Notes: a model not told the origin generated them from the letters alone. Positions 1 to 12,860 are shown, counted from the stretch's first letter. The stretch is DNA of 64,000 nt from Albifimbria verrucaria (GCA_020081605.1 JAHREC010000013.1:1984001-2048000), one strand, 5' to 3'. Translations and numbers: made by a program.

Positions 1-199
1 TCGAAAAAGTTCCGTCAACGATAAGCTCCAGGTACCTGAGTTTAGGTACCTTCTCAACGACCAGGGCAGCCTTGGCCAATGGAAAGGACTGGACCTACCT
101 CAGTTAGGACCCTTCACTGACTCGACTAGAAGCTCCACATTCTTAAACATGCAACGACCAACTTCATTCGACTCTTCATGCAATAACATCCCCAATGGA

Positions 200-1626
200 T
201 TACTGAAAGGCTATGATATCTCGATATTTGGCAATAAACTCCTTCACTGCGACAACAAATCTGTCAAGTTCTGACTGAGGGTTCCCAGAATCAGAGCCAT
301 GAAGCCACGCTTCGCTGTCCAGAATCCCTGCTCGAGCATCTCAAACCAGAACAGGTCTTTCAAAGCCTGCTCCTCCTCGATGTCTGTGCCACTGTGGATG
401 GTGCGAGATCCATTCTTGACGAAATGGGACGCCATAATGGTGCCGTGACCCGTGAAACAAAGAATGGTTCCTGTGGATGCCTCGTTGAGCCTCTTTAGAA
501 ACTCGCTACCAGCCTCGGTGAAGGCCTGGGCTACGTCCGGCGCGTAGACCTTGGTCAGACCCGCGTATCCTGCATGCATAGCCAGCGTGTTGTTATTGAA
601 AGTACCAGAATGGGAGAGGGAGCCTTTGACGCGTGGATCGAAGGCTGCCATGATGTCTCGTCTACCGCCAAAGGCGCCGAAGGCGAGACCACCGCCAAGA
701 TACTTGCCCAGAGTCTTGAGGTCCGGCTTCAATCCCATCGAGTGGCCGAGGCCCTTACTTGACAGCCTTGAAGTCATAACCTCATCTAGAATAACCAAAA
801 CACCTGCCTAGGCCAAGTTAGCAATGGCGCAAAAGACAAGCGTAGGCCTTGTCAGCGGATCTGTCCTACCTCGGAAGCAGCCTTTTGGACACCAGTCAAA
901 AATTCCGGAGTTCCGCGGATTGCACCACCCGCACCTTGCATAGCCTCCAGAATCACAGCTGCAACTCCTTCGCTCTGGATGGCTTTTATTGCGCCTGGTA
1001 AGTCGTTATACTCAGCCACAATCCAGTTGTCAAAGTCGACATTGTTTACGGCTGGCCTGCCTCCAGCAAAGCCCAGCACGCCTCCATGGTACCCTCCAGC
1101 AAATGCCACAATCTTTTGCTTGGATGTGTAAAGTTTTGCTGCTGCGAGAGCGTGGAGGTTGGCCTCTGTGCCAGAGTTGGCAAATCTTACTTGTTCGAGA
1201 TCAAAACGTTGACATATCTCGCTAGCAAATCTTTCTTCCTGGATCGTTGTTCCACCAATGTTCATGCCTGCATTCTGTAAGGCCTCACTGATTGCAGAGA
1301 GAATAAAGGGGTGCGAATGGCCGTATAGAGCAGCTGTGAACTCGCCCAGCAGATCGGTATATCTAGTGCTGTTAATTAAGTCTGATACTTGGATATACCT
1401 TACTTACACTTGGCCATCTTCTGACACCACCTTAAATCCATCGCCGGACTTTAGATAGACTGGGAAAGGATCTGTATGGAGAACCGTTCTTGTATTGCCT
1501 CCTGGGAGGGATGCGAGGGCTTTCTCGTGAAGGGTCTTGGAACGAGGATTGCGCTTCTGGTATTTTGAGATAAGCTTGATCAAGGGCATCCTGGAGATGG
1601 GTTGCGCGGTCGGATGCCATCGTCAT
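200..1626 (-). CDS. Class III PLP aminotransferase, glutamate-1-semialdehyde aminomutase-like
   Basis: Predicted PLP-dependent class III aminotransferase of about 441 residues in three exons (1626-1408, 1368-870, 807-200). The 39-nt first intron is at the short limit; the second is 62 nt. Visible family signatures are the N-terminal LPGGNTRTVLH segment, the PLP-binding SGTEANLHAL region, the ILDEVMTSR aspartate motif, and the probable Schiff-base lysine in TLGKYLGGG near residue 274, the position usual for the aminomutase. The ATG at 1626 or the in-frame ATG at 1620 could be the start. Two indels break the frame: one extra A in the coding AAAA run (plus-strand tttt 1563-1566) and one missing C in the coding CCC run (plus-strand ggg 279-281). 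Correcting the second restores a C-terminus ending at the TAA at 200-202. Fungi make 5-aminolevulinate from glycine, so a haem role is unlikely; the true substrate is unknown. Confidence 0.88.
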
Positions 1627-2763
1627 GTTAATTGTTTGAGGCCAGTTTGTTTTATTCGCACTGAGTAGAGATTCAAAAACGATAGTCAGATCCGTGTGTC
1701 TCTTGCTCATAAGAACTTTGTTTTGTTTGGATATGCTTATTATTGCTGCACAACTTATAGAATGACAGCAATTAGGCGTGCTACACAAACGACAAGCCTG
1801 GCAATCTAGTAGGTAATTTCTCACAGATCATGAGAACTGAGACGTATTATATAGCCAATTCAGAGCTGAGTTATGGCATCGAAGCGTGTTCAGAAGCCAA
1901 GCTTCAATGCCGTTGGCACGCTGTCGGCTTTCGGGTTCGGCTTTGATACCCAAGGAGGCCTGCAGATCAGGGTGGTCTTGGGGGTTTATATGAAGATCAT
2001 TTTTGAAAATTCAGAAGAATGATAAGAACATAGTATAATAATAGATAGTAATATGATAATTGATTTATATATTCATATTGTTATGTTATCATTTAATCCG
2101 ACCAACACTCTAATATTTGTCGACTTTAATTCTCACTCATCACTACTTGCGGACCCTTGCTATTTGCGCCTCATTGATACCCGCCGACTACACAAGTACA
2201 TCGCCCTGCAGACCGGCGCAGATTTCTAGGTACGGGTTGATATGATCAAGCCAATTTTTGTAGGGGCATGTGGGACAAGGCATGCCTGCCAGAACGATAG
2301 AACGAGCACGACAAGCCTACTGTTGATGATAGTGGGAGCAAGTGGGCCAGGCCTGATTGGAATAGGACCCTGAGTACGTCGGTCCACTACAACGAGAATA
2401 TAAAGATACAATATTGAAAACCCCAGTTTGGTATTCTCACGATTATAATTCAACCAGATCCTTACTACTTGGAGTTCAATGTAATTATTATAGCATTCAA
2501 TCAACCGGCTTTACTTGAATGGCCGATACGTACCTACCTACCTCCTACCTAGGTTACTACTGTAGGTCCCTGTAGTACCTGTGGGCAAGCGCCGATATCA
2601 GATCCTTATCGCATGTGGGGTGGAAGGGCGGTGTAGTGCGAAAAGCCATGGCAGAATTCGCATCCCACTTAATTTTTTTTGCCGTTGCCAATAAGTCCGT
2701 CAACCACCACCGCCTGGTCTGCCCTGCTTCGCCAATTCGCAACTCCAAGAAAAGCGTATCACA
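1627..2763. other. Intergenic region with an AT-rich core, between divergent genes
   Basis: This is the shared upstream region of the aminotransferase gene (leftward) and NUG1 (rightward). From about 1980 to 2110 the sequence turns strongly AT-rich and TpA-rich, unlike its flanks, which may mark an old repeat decayed by repeat-induced point mutation. A TACCTACC-type microsatellite lies near 2528-2545. A T-run (2671-2678) lies about 90 bases before the NUG1 start. Short open frames here, such as 2226-2504, match nothing I recognise. Confidence 0.6.
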
Positions 2764-4487
2764 ATGGCGGGCACAGTCAACAAGCCAAAGAGTATGTCCC
2801 AGCCTCCTCCTTCTTTCAGAGATATATAACCAACGAATTCTCCCAATCACAAACCGGTATACTGACTTCCCCAGAGCCAAAGTCCAAGAGACAGACTTCC
2901 CGTCTCCGCCACAAGATCGAGAAGGCCTCAGCCGCCAAGCAGAGGAAGCAGCGCAAGCTCGCCAAGAAGAACCCAGAATGGCGCTCGAAATTGAAGAAGG
3001 ATCCCGGTATCCCCAACCTCTTCCCCTACAAGGAGAAGCTGCTCGAGGAGATTGAGGAGAAGCGGTTGAAGAAGGCCGAAGAGGCGCAGAAGAAGAAGGA
3101 AATGGCAAAGGCCGCCAAAACCGGCGCCGCTGACAACGACGAGGAGGAATTGGTTGATGCCGGTGCCGACGAGGACGGTCTCGACGCATCCGATGACGAG
3201 TTCATGGATGAGGACGTCGACGAGTCGAACCCCATGGCCGCCCTCATTGCGAGCGCCCGTGCTGCCGCCGACAAGTACGAGCAGGACCTGGCGGACAGCG
3301 ACGGCATGGAAGAGGACGACGATAGCGACGACTCCGACGCCGACAATGGCCCCGGCATGTCCATCGGACAGGCCTCCTCGCGCAAGACCTACGACAAGGT
3401 CTTCAAGCAGGTCATCGAGCAGGCAGATGTCGTTCTCTACGTCCTGGACGCCCGTGACCCCGAGGGCACCCGCTCCCGAGAAGTCGAGCGCAGCATCATG
3501 GCCGCCGCCTCTGGTGGCAAGCGACTCATCCTCATCCTCAACAAGACCGACCTGGTGCCTCCCAAGGTGCTGCGCGACTGGCTCGTCTACCTGCGCCGCT
3601 ACTTCCCACCCTTCCTCTGCGCGCCTCCGGCGCCGCTCCCAACGCCCACACCTTCAACCACCGGGATCTGACGACCCAGAGCACCTCCGCCGCTCTGTTC
3701 AAGGCGCTGAAGAGCTTTGCCGCCAGCCGCCAGCTGAAGCGTGCCGTGTCCGTTGGTGTCATTGGTTACCCCAACGTGGGCAAGAGTTCCGTTATCAACG
3801 CGCTGCTTGGAAGGATGAGCGGCAAGGGCGGCAGCTCCTCCAAGGCCTGCCCTGCTGGCGCCGAGGCGGGTGTGACCACCAGCATCCGCGCCGTCAAGCT
3901 GGACAGCAAGCTCACGCTTCTCGACTCGCCTGGTGTCGTCTTCCCCTCCTCCTCCTCCCTCCACTCTGGCGGACTTGTCTCGCTCAAGAACGCCACCGAG
4001 GCCCACGCCCATCTCGTCCTCCTCAACGCCGTTCCCCCAAGCAGATTGACGACCCTATCCCCGCCGTCACCCTCCTCATCCGCCGTCTCTCTTCGTCCCC
4101 CGACTTGATGCAGAAGCTGACCGATGTCTACGACATCCCGGCCCTCCTGCCAAACCGTGCCGACGGTGACTTCACCACCGACTTCCTTGTGCAGGTCGCC
4201 CGCAAGCGCGGTCGTCTGGGCAGGGCGGCATCCCCAACGTCAACGCCGCCGCCATGACCGTTGTCAACGACTGGCGCGATGGCCGTATCCAGGGCTGGGT
4301 TGAGCCGCCCTCGCTGACCGGCGAGTCCAAGAATGGCGCTGGAAAGCCCGCTCTGAAGAACGCTGGCGAGGAGGAGTCGATGCCTGACCAGAAGAAGATT
4401 GTCACGGAGTGGGCTGCCGAGTTCAAGATCGAGGGCCTGTGGGGAGATGATGCTGCCGATGCGGAAGGAGATGCCATGGAGCAGTAA
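2764..4487 (+). CDS. NUG1: Nucleolar circularly permuted GTPase NUG1 (GNL3L/Grn1)
   Basis: GTPase of the YlqF/GNL3 family needed for pre-60S maturation and export, acting in nucleolus and nucleoplasm. The model is a 28-nt first exon (2764-2791), an 83-nt intron with branch-like ACTGAC, and exon 2875-4487; about 547 residues. The N-terminus is the very basic Grn1 domain (SRLRHKIEKASAAKQRKQRK). An acidic stretch follows around residues 120-150. The GTPase motifs occur in permuted order: G4 NKTD near 232, G1 GYPNVGKSS near 306, and G3 DSPGVVF near 360. Three single-base losses split it: a C from ccc 3605-3607, a C from ccccc 4034-4038, and a G from ggg 4223-4225. With them restored the frame runs to the TAA at 4485-4487 and matches the family throughout. 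It is tail to tail with DIS3, 214 bases apart. Confidence 0.95.
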
Positions 4488-4701
4488 AATGGTAGAATTG
4501 AAATGGGGCAAGTAATGAAGGACACTTGCATGATGCTCTCAAGGAGTTACGGCGTTCCAGTTACTTTGGCCGGCGGCAAAGATTAGGACTAGACTATGCA
4601 TGTGTATATCTCTGAATCAGGGTTGACCGCCATCAGCTATTTCCTGTCCTCTCGTTCCATAAATCTAAAACGTCTATGAACCGCTTATACAACCCAACCA
4701 T

Positions 4702-7700
4702 TTACGCACTGATCAGTTCCATCTTGACTCCCTCTTGCCCGTAGTCTCGTCCTTCTCGTCGTGGACCCTAACCTTGACCTTCTGGAAGAGCTCGACCTTG
4801 ACCTCCCTGCTTCCACTCGTAGTCAGCGTGTACGTCTCGGCGTTGAAATCGCTCTCGGGCTCGGTCTCAGCCAAGTCCCTGAGCCTGATGAGGCCCTCGA
4901 TGCCGAACCGCGGCACGAGAACGACGAAGCCGTTGCTGAAGACCTTCATGACGAAGGCGTCTTCCTCGGCGACTCTGCCCTTGAGGGCCTGGCCGACGTA
5001 GTAGGCTATACTGGCACGTCCGGCCATCTGGGCGTTGCGGTGGCGCACGTTGATGTTCTTGCAGACAGCCTCCAGTCGACCTCGGCTGCGGACGGAGGGT
5101 GCACAGGCTCGTAGTCAATGGCGGCAGCGAGCTGTCGATGCGCCACGAGATCGGCATAACGTCGAATAGGCGAAGTAAAATGGGTGTAGATCTCAGAAGC
5201 CAGACCGTAATGTCGGAATTCGGGGTACGCCTGGGTTCCGGCGCAGAAGTACTCAGCACTCATCATGCAACGCGTAGCCATGATTCGGACAAGAGTGTTG
5301 AAGAAAGGCTCTTTGGGATCGACACACTGATCCAGCGAGTCGGCAAGCGCCTTGCTGGAGTCAGTGCGGAGTTCCAGGCCACGCTTGATCCGCAGCTGGT
5401 CCGAGAGCTCTTCAAAGTTTGTCTTTGGAGGCGCAGCGTGACGACGGAGGATCGCGGTCTGAGGAAGGCTTCGTAAATCTTGGCGGCGACACTGATGTTG
5501 GCGAACAACATGAACTCCTCGACCAACGAATTTGTATCCAGAAGCTGCTTTGTCTTGACATCGATAGGATCAGACGTTTCTGACTCCATCTGGACCTTGA
5601 CCTCGGGCGATGACAGGCTCAATGCACCGGCATCCATACGCTTCTGCTTCAGCTTTCGCGAGAGCATGAGAAGCATTCGCATTCCGTTAGTAAGGTCATC
5701 CTGCTGAGACTCGTCGTCTATTCTGAGCTGTGCTTGCTCGTAACTGAATGCCTCGCGGGACTTGATGACTGATTTGGTGAAGCGCACGTTGACAATATCA
5801 GCATTGTCATTCAGCTCCCATAATACGGAGAAAGCGAATCTCTCCACGTATGGCTTAAGAGAGCAGAGGTCAGTTCCGAGGAGCATGGGCAACATGTCGA
5901 TACGCTTATCGACAAGGTACACAGTAGTGCCTCGAATGCTAGCTTCGGTGTCCATGGCGTTTGCTGGCTTGACGAAATGGGAAACATCGGCGATGTGAAC
6001 ACCGACTTCGTAGTTGCCATTGTCGAGCTTGCGAGCATGCAGAGCATCGTCAATGTCCTGACAACCGATAGGATCGATACTACAGATGAGGAGACCTCGA
6101 AGGTCCTCACGATCTCTCCAACCAGGGTCATCCGTACTTGTTGGTACCCTCCAGTCATGTCCTTCCTTGGGGAGACAGTCGAGCACTGTCTTTGGGAAAG
6201 GTCGATATTGGACATCCCATTCGAGGAGAAGGGCTTCGGTCTCAGCCGCCTTGGTTTCCAGTTCACCAAGAGACCTCACAAAGTGTCCCACGGGATGTCT
6301 GGAATCCCTCTCCCAAGCGTCAATAGTGACCAATAATCGCTTTCCCAATAGCTCTGAAACCTGTCGTGTCCGGAGACGGATCTTGGGAATCTTCTTGTCC
6401 ATAGGAATGAGGAAGACGTTGTCTTGCTTGCGACCCTGGGTTGAGGACTTGCTAGCTGAAGAAGGATCAATGTGACCAACATACTGACGCCAGTTACGCT
6501 TGATCACACCGACGACCTTGGCAGTTGGCTGTGGGTTGCTCTCTGACGAGCTCTTCTGAGTTTTCTTGGCTTCCTCCTGCAACTCACGTCGCTCCTTTGC
6601 GGTCACAAGATCCGAGTCTTCCTCGGCATCTGCATTCTCGTTCTTGGTAATGGTCTCTTCTTCGATCACCTTAGTTGACGGTGTCTTCCATTGATCTTGT
6701 GGGAGGATTTCAACTACGACAACATCTCCATCAACGGATCGGTTGATGTTTTCGCGACCAAGAATGAGAAGTGGCTTTGGAAAAGCAGGCACCTTGATAG
6801 AGCCTTCCAGGTAGTTGTAAGGGGAGACATTGAAAATACCCTGGTGCATCAAGCCTGCCTTGACACCGGTCATCATCTTGGACAAAGTGTAATGCTCGGG
6901 ATAGAAGGTCTTTGGGGGCTTCTTGAAGCTGTCATGGCTCTGAGACTCAGCAACCATATCAAGAAGTCTCTCACCATCTTCAAGCCCGCTGACGTAGTCT
7001 CTGAGTGACGATGCCTGCACGCCATCCTCTTTGGCCTTGCGAAGATTCTCCCGGTCGTCAGTGAGCATGACCACGGCAGGGATCTTCTTGGCTTTGGTTT
7101 GAGCGAGATGCTCGCCGTACCATTTCACAGCCTGACGAACAGCCCTGTCATTGCGATCATTGACGCTCTCGTTGGGTTCTCTGTTAACATAAGTTTCCAA
7201 GCGGAAATCGTTGAAGAACACGTAGAATCGCTTGTCCTCGCTCTTTGTCAAGCCTACCAGTCGGTTGTAGAGGGGCAAAGAGCGATTTCGTAGCTCTTCA
7301 AGAACGGTCTGCAGGATAATCACATCATAAAAGGATGAGCTCTGCTCGAACAAGTCCATGGCATTAAGCAAGGCATTTGTGTCTGGAACCAGGTAATGGC
7401 CTTGGGGAAGGCTTTGGTGCCAGCTGGGCTTTCCGAGAGAACAAACGGCTGAACTGCAAGCCTGTTAGCTGTTGTACGTTACAATAGAGCTGTTAGATTA
7501 GACTGACTTTCTTGAGCAGCATTTCTGGGCGCATTTTCAAGACATGCTGTGCATAATTTTGAGGAGCATGGTATATCTGATCTCAGATAGACCTCGCGAA
7601 CAATTTTTTGTACCTTGCCGCTTCGAGTCGACCGAACATAAACCTTGCTGGATATGTTGGAAGCGAGGGGTCTAAGTCGTGCGATCTCTTGAGGCTCGTC

Positions 7701-7702
7701 AT
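4702..7702 (-). CDS. DIS3: Exosome catalytic subunit DIS3/RRP44 (PIN-RNB-S1 nuclease)
   Basis: Catalytic subunit of the RNA exosome: a 3'-5' exonuclease through its RNB domain and an endonuclease through its PIN domain, acting on rRNA precursors and aberrant RNA. The corrected protein is about 983 residues. The N-terminus has the [20 protein letters not shown] segment with a Cys-rich piece. The PIN domain opens with [14 protein letters not shown] near residue 85, and RNB has the catalytic aspartate loop [13 protein letters not shown] near 525. The C-terminus carries an S1-like domain ending just before the TAA at 4702-4704. One 54-nt intron (7507-7454) has a GTCAGT donor and a GCTAACAG branch. 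Five single bases are missing in coding C or G runs, at plus-strand gggg 7667-7670, gggg 7404-7407, gg 5463-5464, ggg 5097-5099 and ccc 4730-4732. The ATG at 7702 is inferred and depends on the first correction. Confidence 0.95.
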
Positions 7703-7815
7703 GATGAGCTCGTGTCTTGAGACCGCGGATTGAGACAGGAAGCTTCGTGATGTGAAATGCAAAGCTGTATCAGATCTTGGGTGGTTTGTAAGAATGAATA
7801 TCGCCTAGTGCGGTT

Positions 7816-7829
7816 GCTTATCGATAAGC
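7816..7829. promoter_or_regulatory. 14-base palindrome GCTTATCGATAAGC in the DIS3 promoter
   Basis: A perfect inverted repeat 114 bases upstream of the inferred DIS3 start. It can be read as two abutting, opposed GATAAG sites. Its 12-base core recurs exactly once more that I can find, upstream of RPF2 at 50162-50173. The function and the binding protein are unknown; the regulatory role is inferred from position and rarity. Confidence 0.55.
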
Positions 7830-10800
7830 AGATAGTGGGATGGTCGCCACTTGAGTGACGTTTGGGTCCGTGGGATAAACCCAGTTCACCATGGCCAGAG
7901 TGAATAAGATGATAAGAGAAAAAGAAGAAGAAAAAAATAGCAAAGAAATGGCATGCTTGGAAAGTGTAGATTACTTTAGGAACCACTAGTATGAATAAAA
8001 CATCATCATGTTGGTTTGGACTTGCACAGTGTAGCCGGGCATGGGATGGGAGTTTGATACGACGCAGACATTGAGTCTTGCCGAACGCCGAACTGAAGCA
8101 CTTCGGCACGCGAACAATTGCATATTTGATCCAACACAATATGGCATCCTAAACATAACGTTGATGTAGAGGTTTAGTTCATGCAAAAGTTTAGAACGGT
8201 TAGCATATCCCAAGAGGTGTTTCTAAGGCTCCCCTACCCAAATAGATCATGCTGTTTGTTCCTATGCTGGGGACATAAGAACGATGACAAACGCCATCGG
8301 ATTCCAGCTTCCTTCCAGCCAAGGAATCTAATAAGCAGGTTTCTGTATAGTTCTTAATCATACATCAAGACGTAATCTCACGCGCACTTGGAGTGATGAT
8401 GACAGAGAACTTGTTTTCTTTTTCAAGATGTTTTGACAGGCCAAAAATAAACACGAGGCTGATTAAGCACATTGAAGCGATGAGCAGGCATGGAGGTCTA
8501 AGACATGGGCAGCGCGAATACGTGCAGGTTTGCCTCCCAAATTAAAAGCTCGTATCCAAAGGCTCAACGGATAAATACGATGCGAGATCGATGTATTTCT
8601 CAAATATTACTCCCAAGTTCGCTGAGGATAGTGTTCGAATATAAATTCAATATATAGGCAATTTGCAGTTCTCCTTTTCTGCTTACCGGTGGCTGGGATT
8701 TACATGGCGATTACTGCCAAGCCTGGTTAAAATGAAGGTTGCTTTGCATGTTCACATGCCACTGGGGCGTAATATTCCTCCTTTGGGCCCATTTCGTGTT
8801 ATTGTTGAGAAAGAGGCACAAGAGGCACAAGGACCTCGGAGGACATTACGTCTCGGACTGTGCTTCTCGCTTCAATTCAAATCGAATCGGACCCGTGGCC
8901 AGACATGGATGTCGACAATATTTCTGCGCCGCATGCAGATGCCACAAGCTATCGCGCCGCCCGCTACTCTATTCGCTTAGTGCTGAGCACACGGGGCCTG
9001 CATCCCGCAGTGTTGGAAGAAAGAATAAGAAAAGCTCGGTTTGATCCTGGTAAACAAGAAATCGACAGTGACTCATTTGGGCCTCGACGCCGAAAGAACG
9101 CCCATCTGACCTCGATAGCTGGATCATGGCATGCGATCCAGCCCAAGGCAAGCAAGCTTGTGTTGGCTGGACATCTACGGATACAACGACTGACGATAGT
9201 AGGCTTGCGTCGAGCCGCACCTGGCCGTCTAGTGGCTGCTAGCCTTGTCCTCTTGGGAAAAGAAGGTTCGGTTCCTTCGGAGACCACGACCAAGCCATGG
9301 GAAAGCCTGGCGCTCTCGTAGGGGCCTCCGTCAACACCATTGGTTGCGACTCCCGTTGGATTCATTCATGATTTGCAGCTCGAGCGGGGCGCTGACCCAG
9401 GTCGGTCGTAGCCACGCGCCAATGGCCTCGTCGAGATAGCCTGCTTCTGCTCAGCCAAGATCATGGCCAACGGCATCTCGGCCCACCCTCCATCCTGAGA
9501 GCAGGCCCACACCACCCCATCCACAAGTTGCAGCGCCAAGCTCACACCTTGTCGCCATGCCTGCGTTCACCCTCCTGCGCGTTCCCCAGTTTCTGCCCAA
9601 ACCTCGTCCCAGGACGCAGACGTCTTATTAAAGGGTGTTGCATGATGGATGAAGCGAGGACGCTGGAAGTTTCTCTCCTGCATGTTCATAGCGATGGCTA
9701 GCACGGGTTGAGTCATTTCGCATATATCACGCGCTCTGCGACTCCATGCGTCGCTCAACAACGCCGCAAGACGCCGCGCAACGCGCTGGAAACGCGCCGT
9801 GGGCAAGGGATAAAGGACCGAACAGATAAGCGAACGGTGACCGTACCATCCCAAATTTGCCGGCAAGCCTGGCGTTATTTTCCCTTCCTCGGCTCGGTGA
9901 TAGATCACCCTGTCAGGCTGCTAGGCGAGTCTACTGGATGAGCTACAGCACAAGCTCGCGCCGTCTTGATGCTTTGCTACCTTCATAGCATAGGGTTTCC
10001 CGTTCGCTTCGCCAACGACCCAGCCTAATCAGACCTTCGGTTATCCTCCGTATTGATCACGGACCGTAGGGTTTGAGTCTTTTCTTCAGACCAGCTCCGC
10101 CCACCAATGAACCAAGTTTTGCATATTCCTGCCATGGTATAGAGCGGCCTATATACAGCCACGCCTCTTCCGTTTCCCAATCATGGCAACTGTAACCCGC
10201 GTTGTCTACAAGTGGCCACGGCAATGAACTGCCTGAAACCAACCACAATCCTCCGTAGCCGTAAGTTGGAAAGAACACTTGCCTTCAGCTGTGGCGTATT
10301 TTGCCGAAAGTTCCTCGATCCCTACACGGGAGTTAAATATGTACATCAAACACTATGTGTCTTTTGAGTGATCCATTTGGCTCACTGACTCCGGGCAGTT
10401 CCCAGGGAGAATTTTATCAATGCAAAGCTGGAGTACCAACAACCCTAAGATGTATCACGAAAGATTAGGACTGCTTGACTCAAACCAAAGCAAAGCTCGG
10501 TAAGTCTGCTGGCATTTTTTCCAAGGTGCCTACGGCTCTGGCGTGACGAATATTCGAACATGTAGCAAATAGGAAGTTGGCGTGTTGTGGCGATTCCGGT
10601 GTAGCACGCCATCCTTGATTATGTCCAATTTAGTATTATGCGGCTTTCCAAATGTAATTACTGAATATGGTTTACATGGAACTGATGTCTCGGTCTCCTC
10701 AAGAGCGGCTGTCAGCTTCCTTCGATGACACGGTATGCATACCAATGTGGTAAATGGCGAGATAGCGAAAGGCTAGGCTACCGGCATGGTTGATAGTACT

Positions 10801-12860
10801 CAAGTCAACTTCCTCGAAATCGTGTGCGCATGTATGCAAGTTTCCTGTCATACCTAACCAATTCGGAAAGGTGAAGAAATAACTTCATCATATCGTGCTG
10901 GCTAGTTGTGAGTGCTCAAGTGATAGCAACGAGGTACATTTGAAGCCGGTGAGGCTCGTCCCTTGACTCCGCAATTTCCGCAATCACGAGGAGCCGTGCT
11001 GACACTTGCGCGATGCACACGCCAGTCGATAGGATAGCGGCTTTGAAGATGCAATCTGACCTCATACGCGCATATAACTGGGACCCCATGGATTTGTTCT
11101 TACGCTTGAAACGCTCTGCCGTCTAGTGTGGCGTAGCAATCGAGGTCATGCACTGCTTATCCATGCAAAGCTTAGGCAATGAGACGTCACTATTGCTGTG
11201 CCATCCATAATAATTCCAGATTTATCAGTCGCACGAAGGGTCTAGTTGAGAGAGATTCGATTCGTCCCGTGGCGTTTGACGGCAATGAGTTTGGCGATCG
11301 CGGTGCCGTGGTTAAGGTAAAGGGATGAGCATGTGAGGTAAAGCCTTCGCTGCACCCGGGTGCTTCCACAGTAATGTACAGGCCTTCTAAGGCCAGTTAG
11401 CGTGGTAGAACACAATACACACATTGTTGATAGTTTTCTTGATTGGCTCACCGTAGCCACTTGGAACGCGACGGCGTTGTAAGTTGCATACATTCGATTG
11501 CCGGGTTGTCTATGACAAAGAGGCTCGGGTGATCATTGCGCACACGATCAAGATAGCCGGGCAAAACCAAGCATATTGATGCTAGAAGTGGGTTCCAAGG
11601 CACAGCTGACATGGTTAGAGTATGAGCTAGGACACGAACGGGACGCTCCGTAACTCGTACGGAGCTCGGCGGTTGGTAAGATTCCAAGGTTGCATTTGAT
11701 GACAGACGCACGTCTTTAGTCTGCAGCCAGCGCCGAAACCAGCCCAAGAAGCGTCGCTTCAGGCGATGCATGTATTGAACTGAAGCTTGTTCACCGTCCT
11801 GGTCCTCATGTTCGAATGACAGGTCGTAAACGCTGGGAGGCTGCGATAGGCCCGTCTAAAGACACGGTGGTTTATACTGTGATGACCCTGCCAGCATGCT
11901 GGAACCGGTGAGGATGTTTCCTGACAGAAGAGATGAACGGCATAACCAATCAAGGAAATCGGCTTAACGGAGGAATTTATGACAAGTGCTGATAGGAAGA
12001 CCGAAGCTACAGGAACAGATAACGGCCAGATGCTTCAGGAGCGGGCCTCCACCGAGACGTTGGTCGTTGGAAGTAGGCTCCATGTAACACTGGCTAAGGA
12101 CTTAATTTGCCAAGTTTCTGCGTACAGTACACCAACGCATTCTCATCAGGTTCAAGGTTGCGCCAGCCAGTTTTGTCTCGTAGTGCCGGCAGAGGTTATG
12201 CCCAGTATACCGTTCAGTGGAGGAGCTGAGCATCAGCAGCCAGGGTATGAGTGCTAGTTTCGGCTTGGTGCATGTAGTCGGACAAGGTTCTTGTTTGGTC
12301 CCCTGCTAGACGGAGACACCACTTCTGCGGGGATTTACAGGATGGCCCTGAACGTGGCGTTTGGTCTGGGGATTCACACGATCGCTTGATGTGTGTCCTT
12401 CCATCGATGGACTGAGGACGACCTTGAGCTGCGACTGTCCTTGTGAGCTATTGTTGTTAGTGGCCTGAATAATTCCGCGGATCCCTCTAAGTCAAAGCAT
12501 GGCCATACCGTCATGTGCGGAAGACCGCATTGCGGGCGATCCTGCGCGTACGGAACCTCAAGGTCTGCTTACCGCTGGCGAAAGCAGGCGGCATGGTTAC
12601 GCAGCAAAGACACATCGTTGGCAGTACCAACATGCAACTGTCATGACAGTGTAGGTACCTGCGAAGCGCTCGCAATGGCTCAAGGCTCGACATCATCAAT
12701 CAAGACCCATAACTGAGCGTTGTGGTTAGGAAACTTGCACTGTACATGATGGCAATTCCTCCACCAAACTGACTATCTGGGGTTTGCATATCTGATGGTT
12801 GAAGATGATCAACATCAGCATAGAATACCACAAAAATGGGCGTCCATGACGATCTTGGAA

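Noticed and set aside
3154..4257. A 367-codon open frame overlapping NUG1
   Set aside because: Mostly Ser/Thr/Arg/Pro shadow of the true NUG1 frame. Only its last part is real NUG1 sequence, joined by a frame error.
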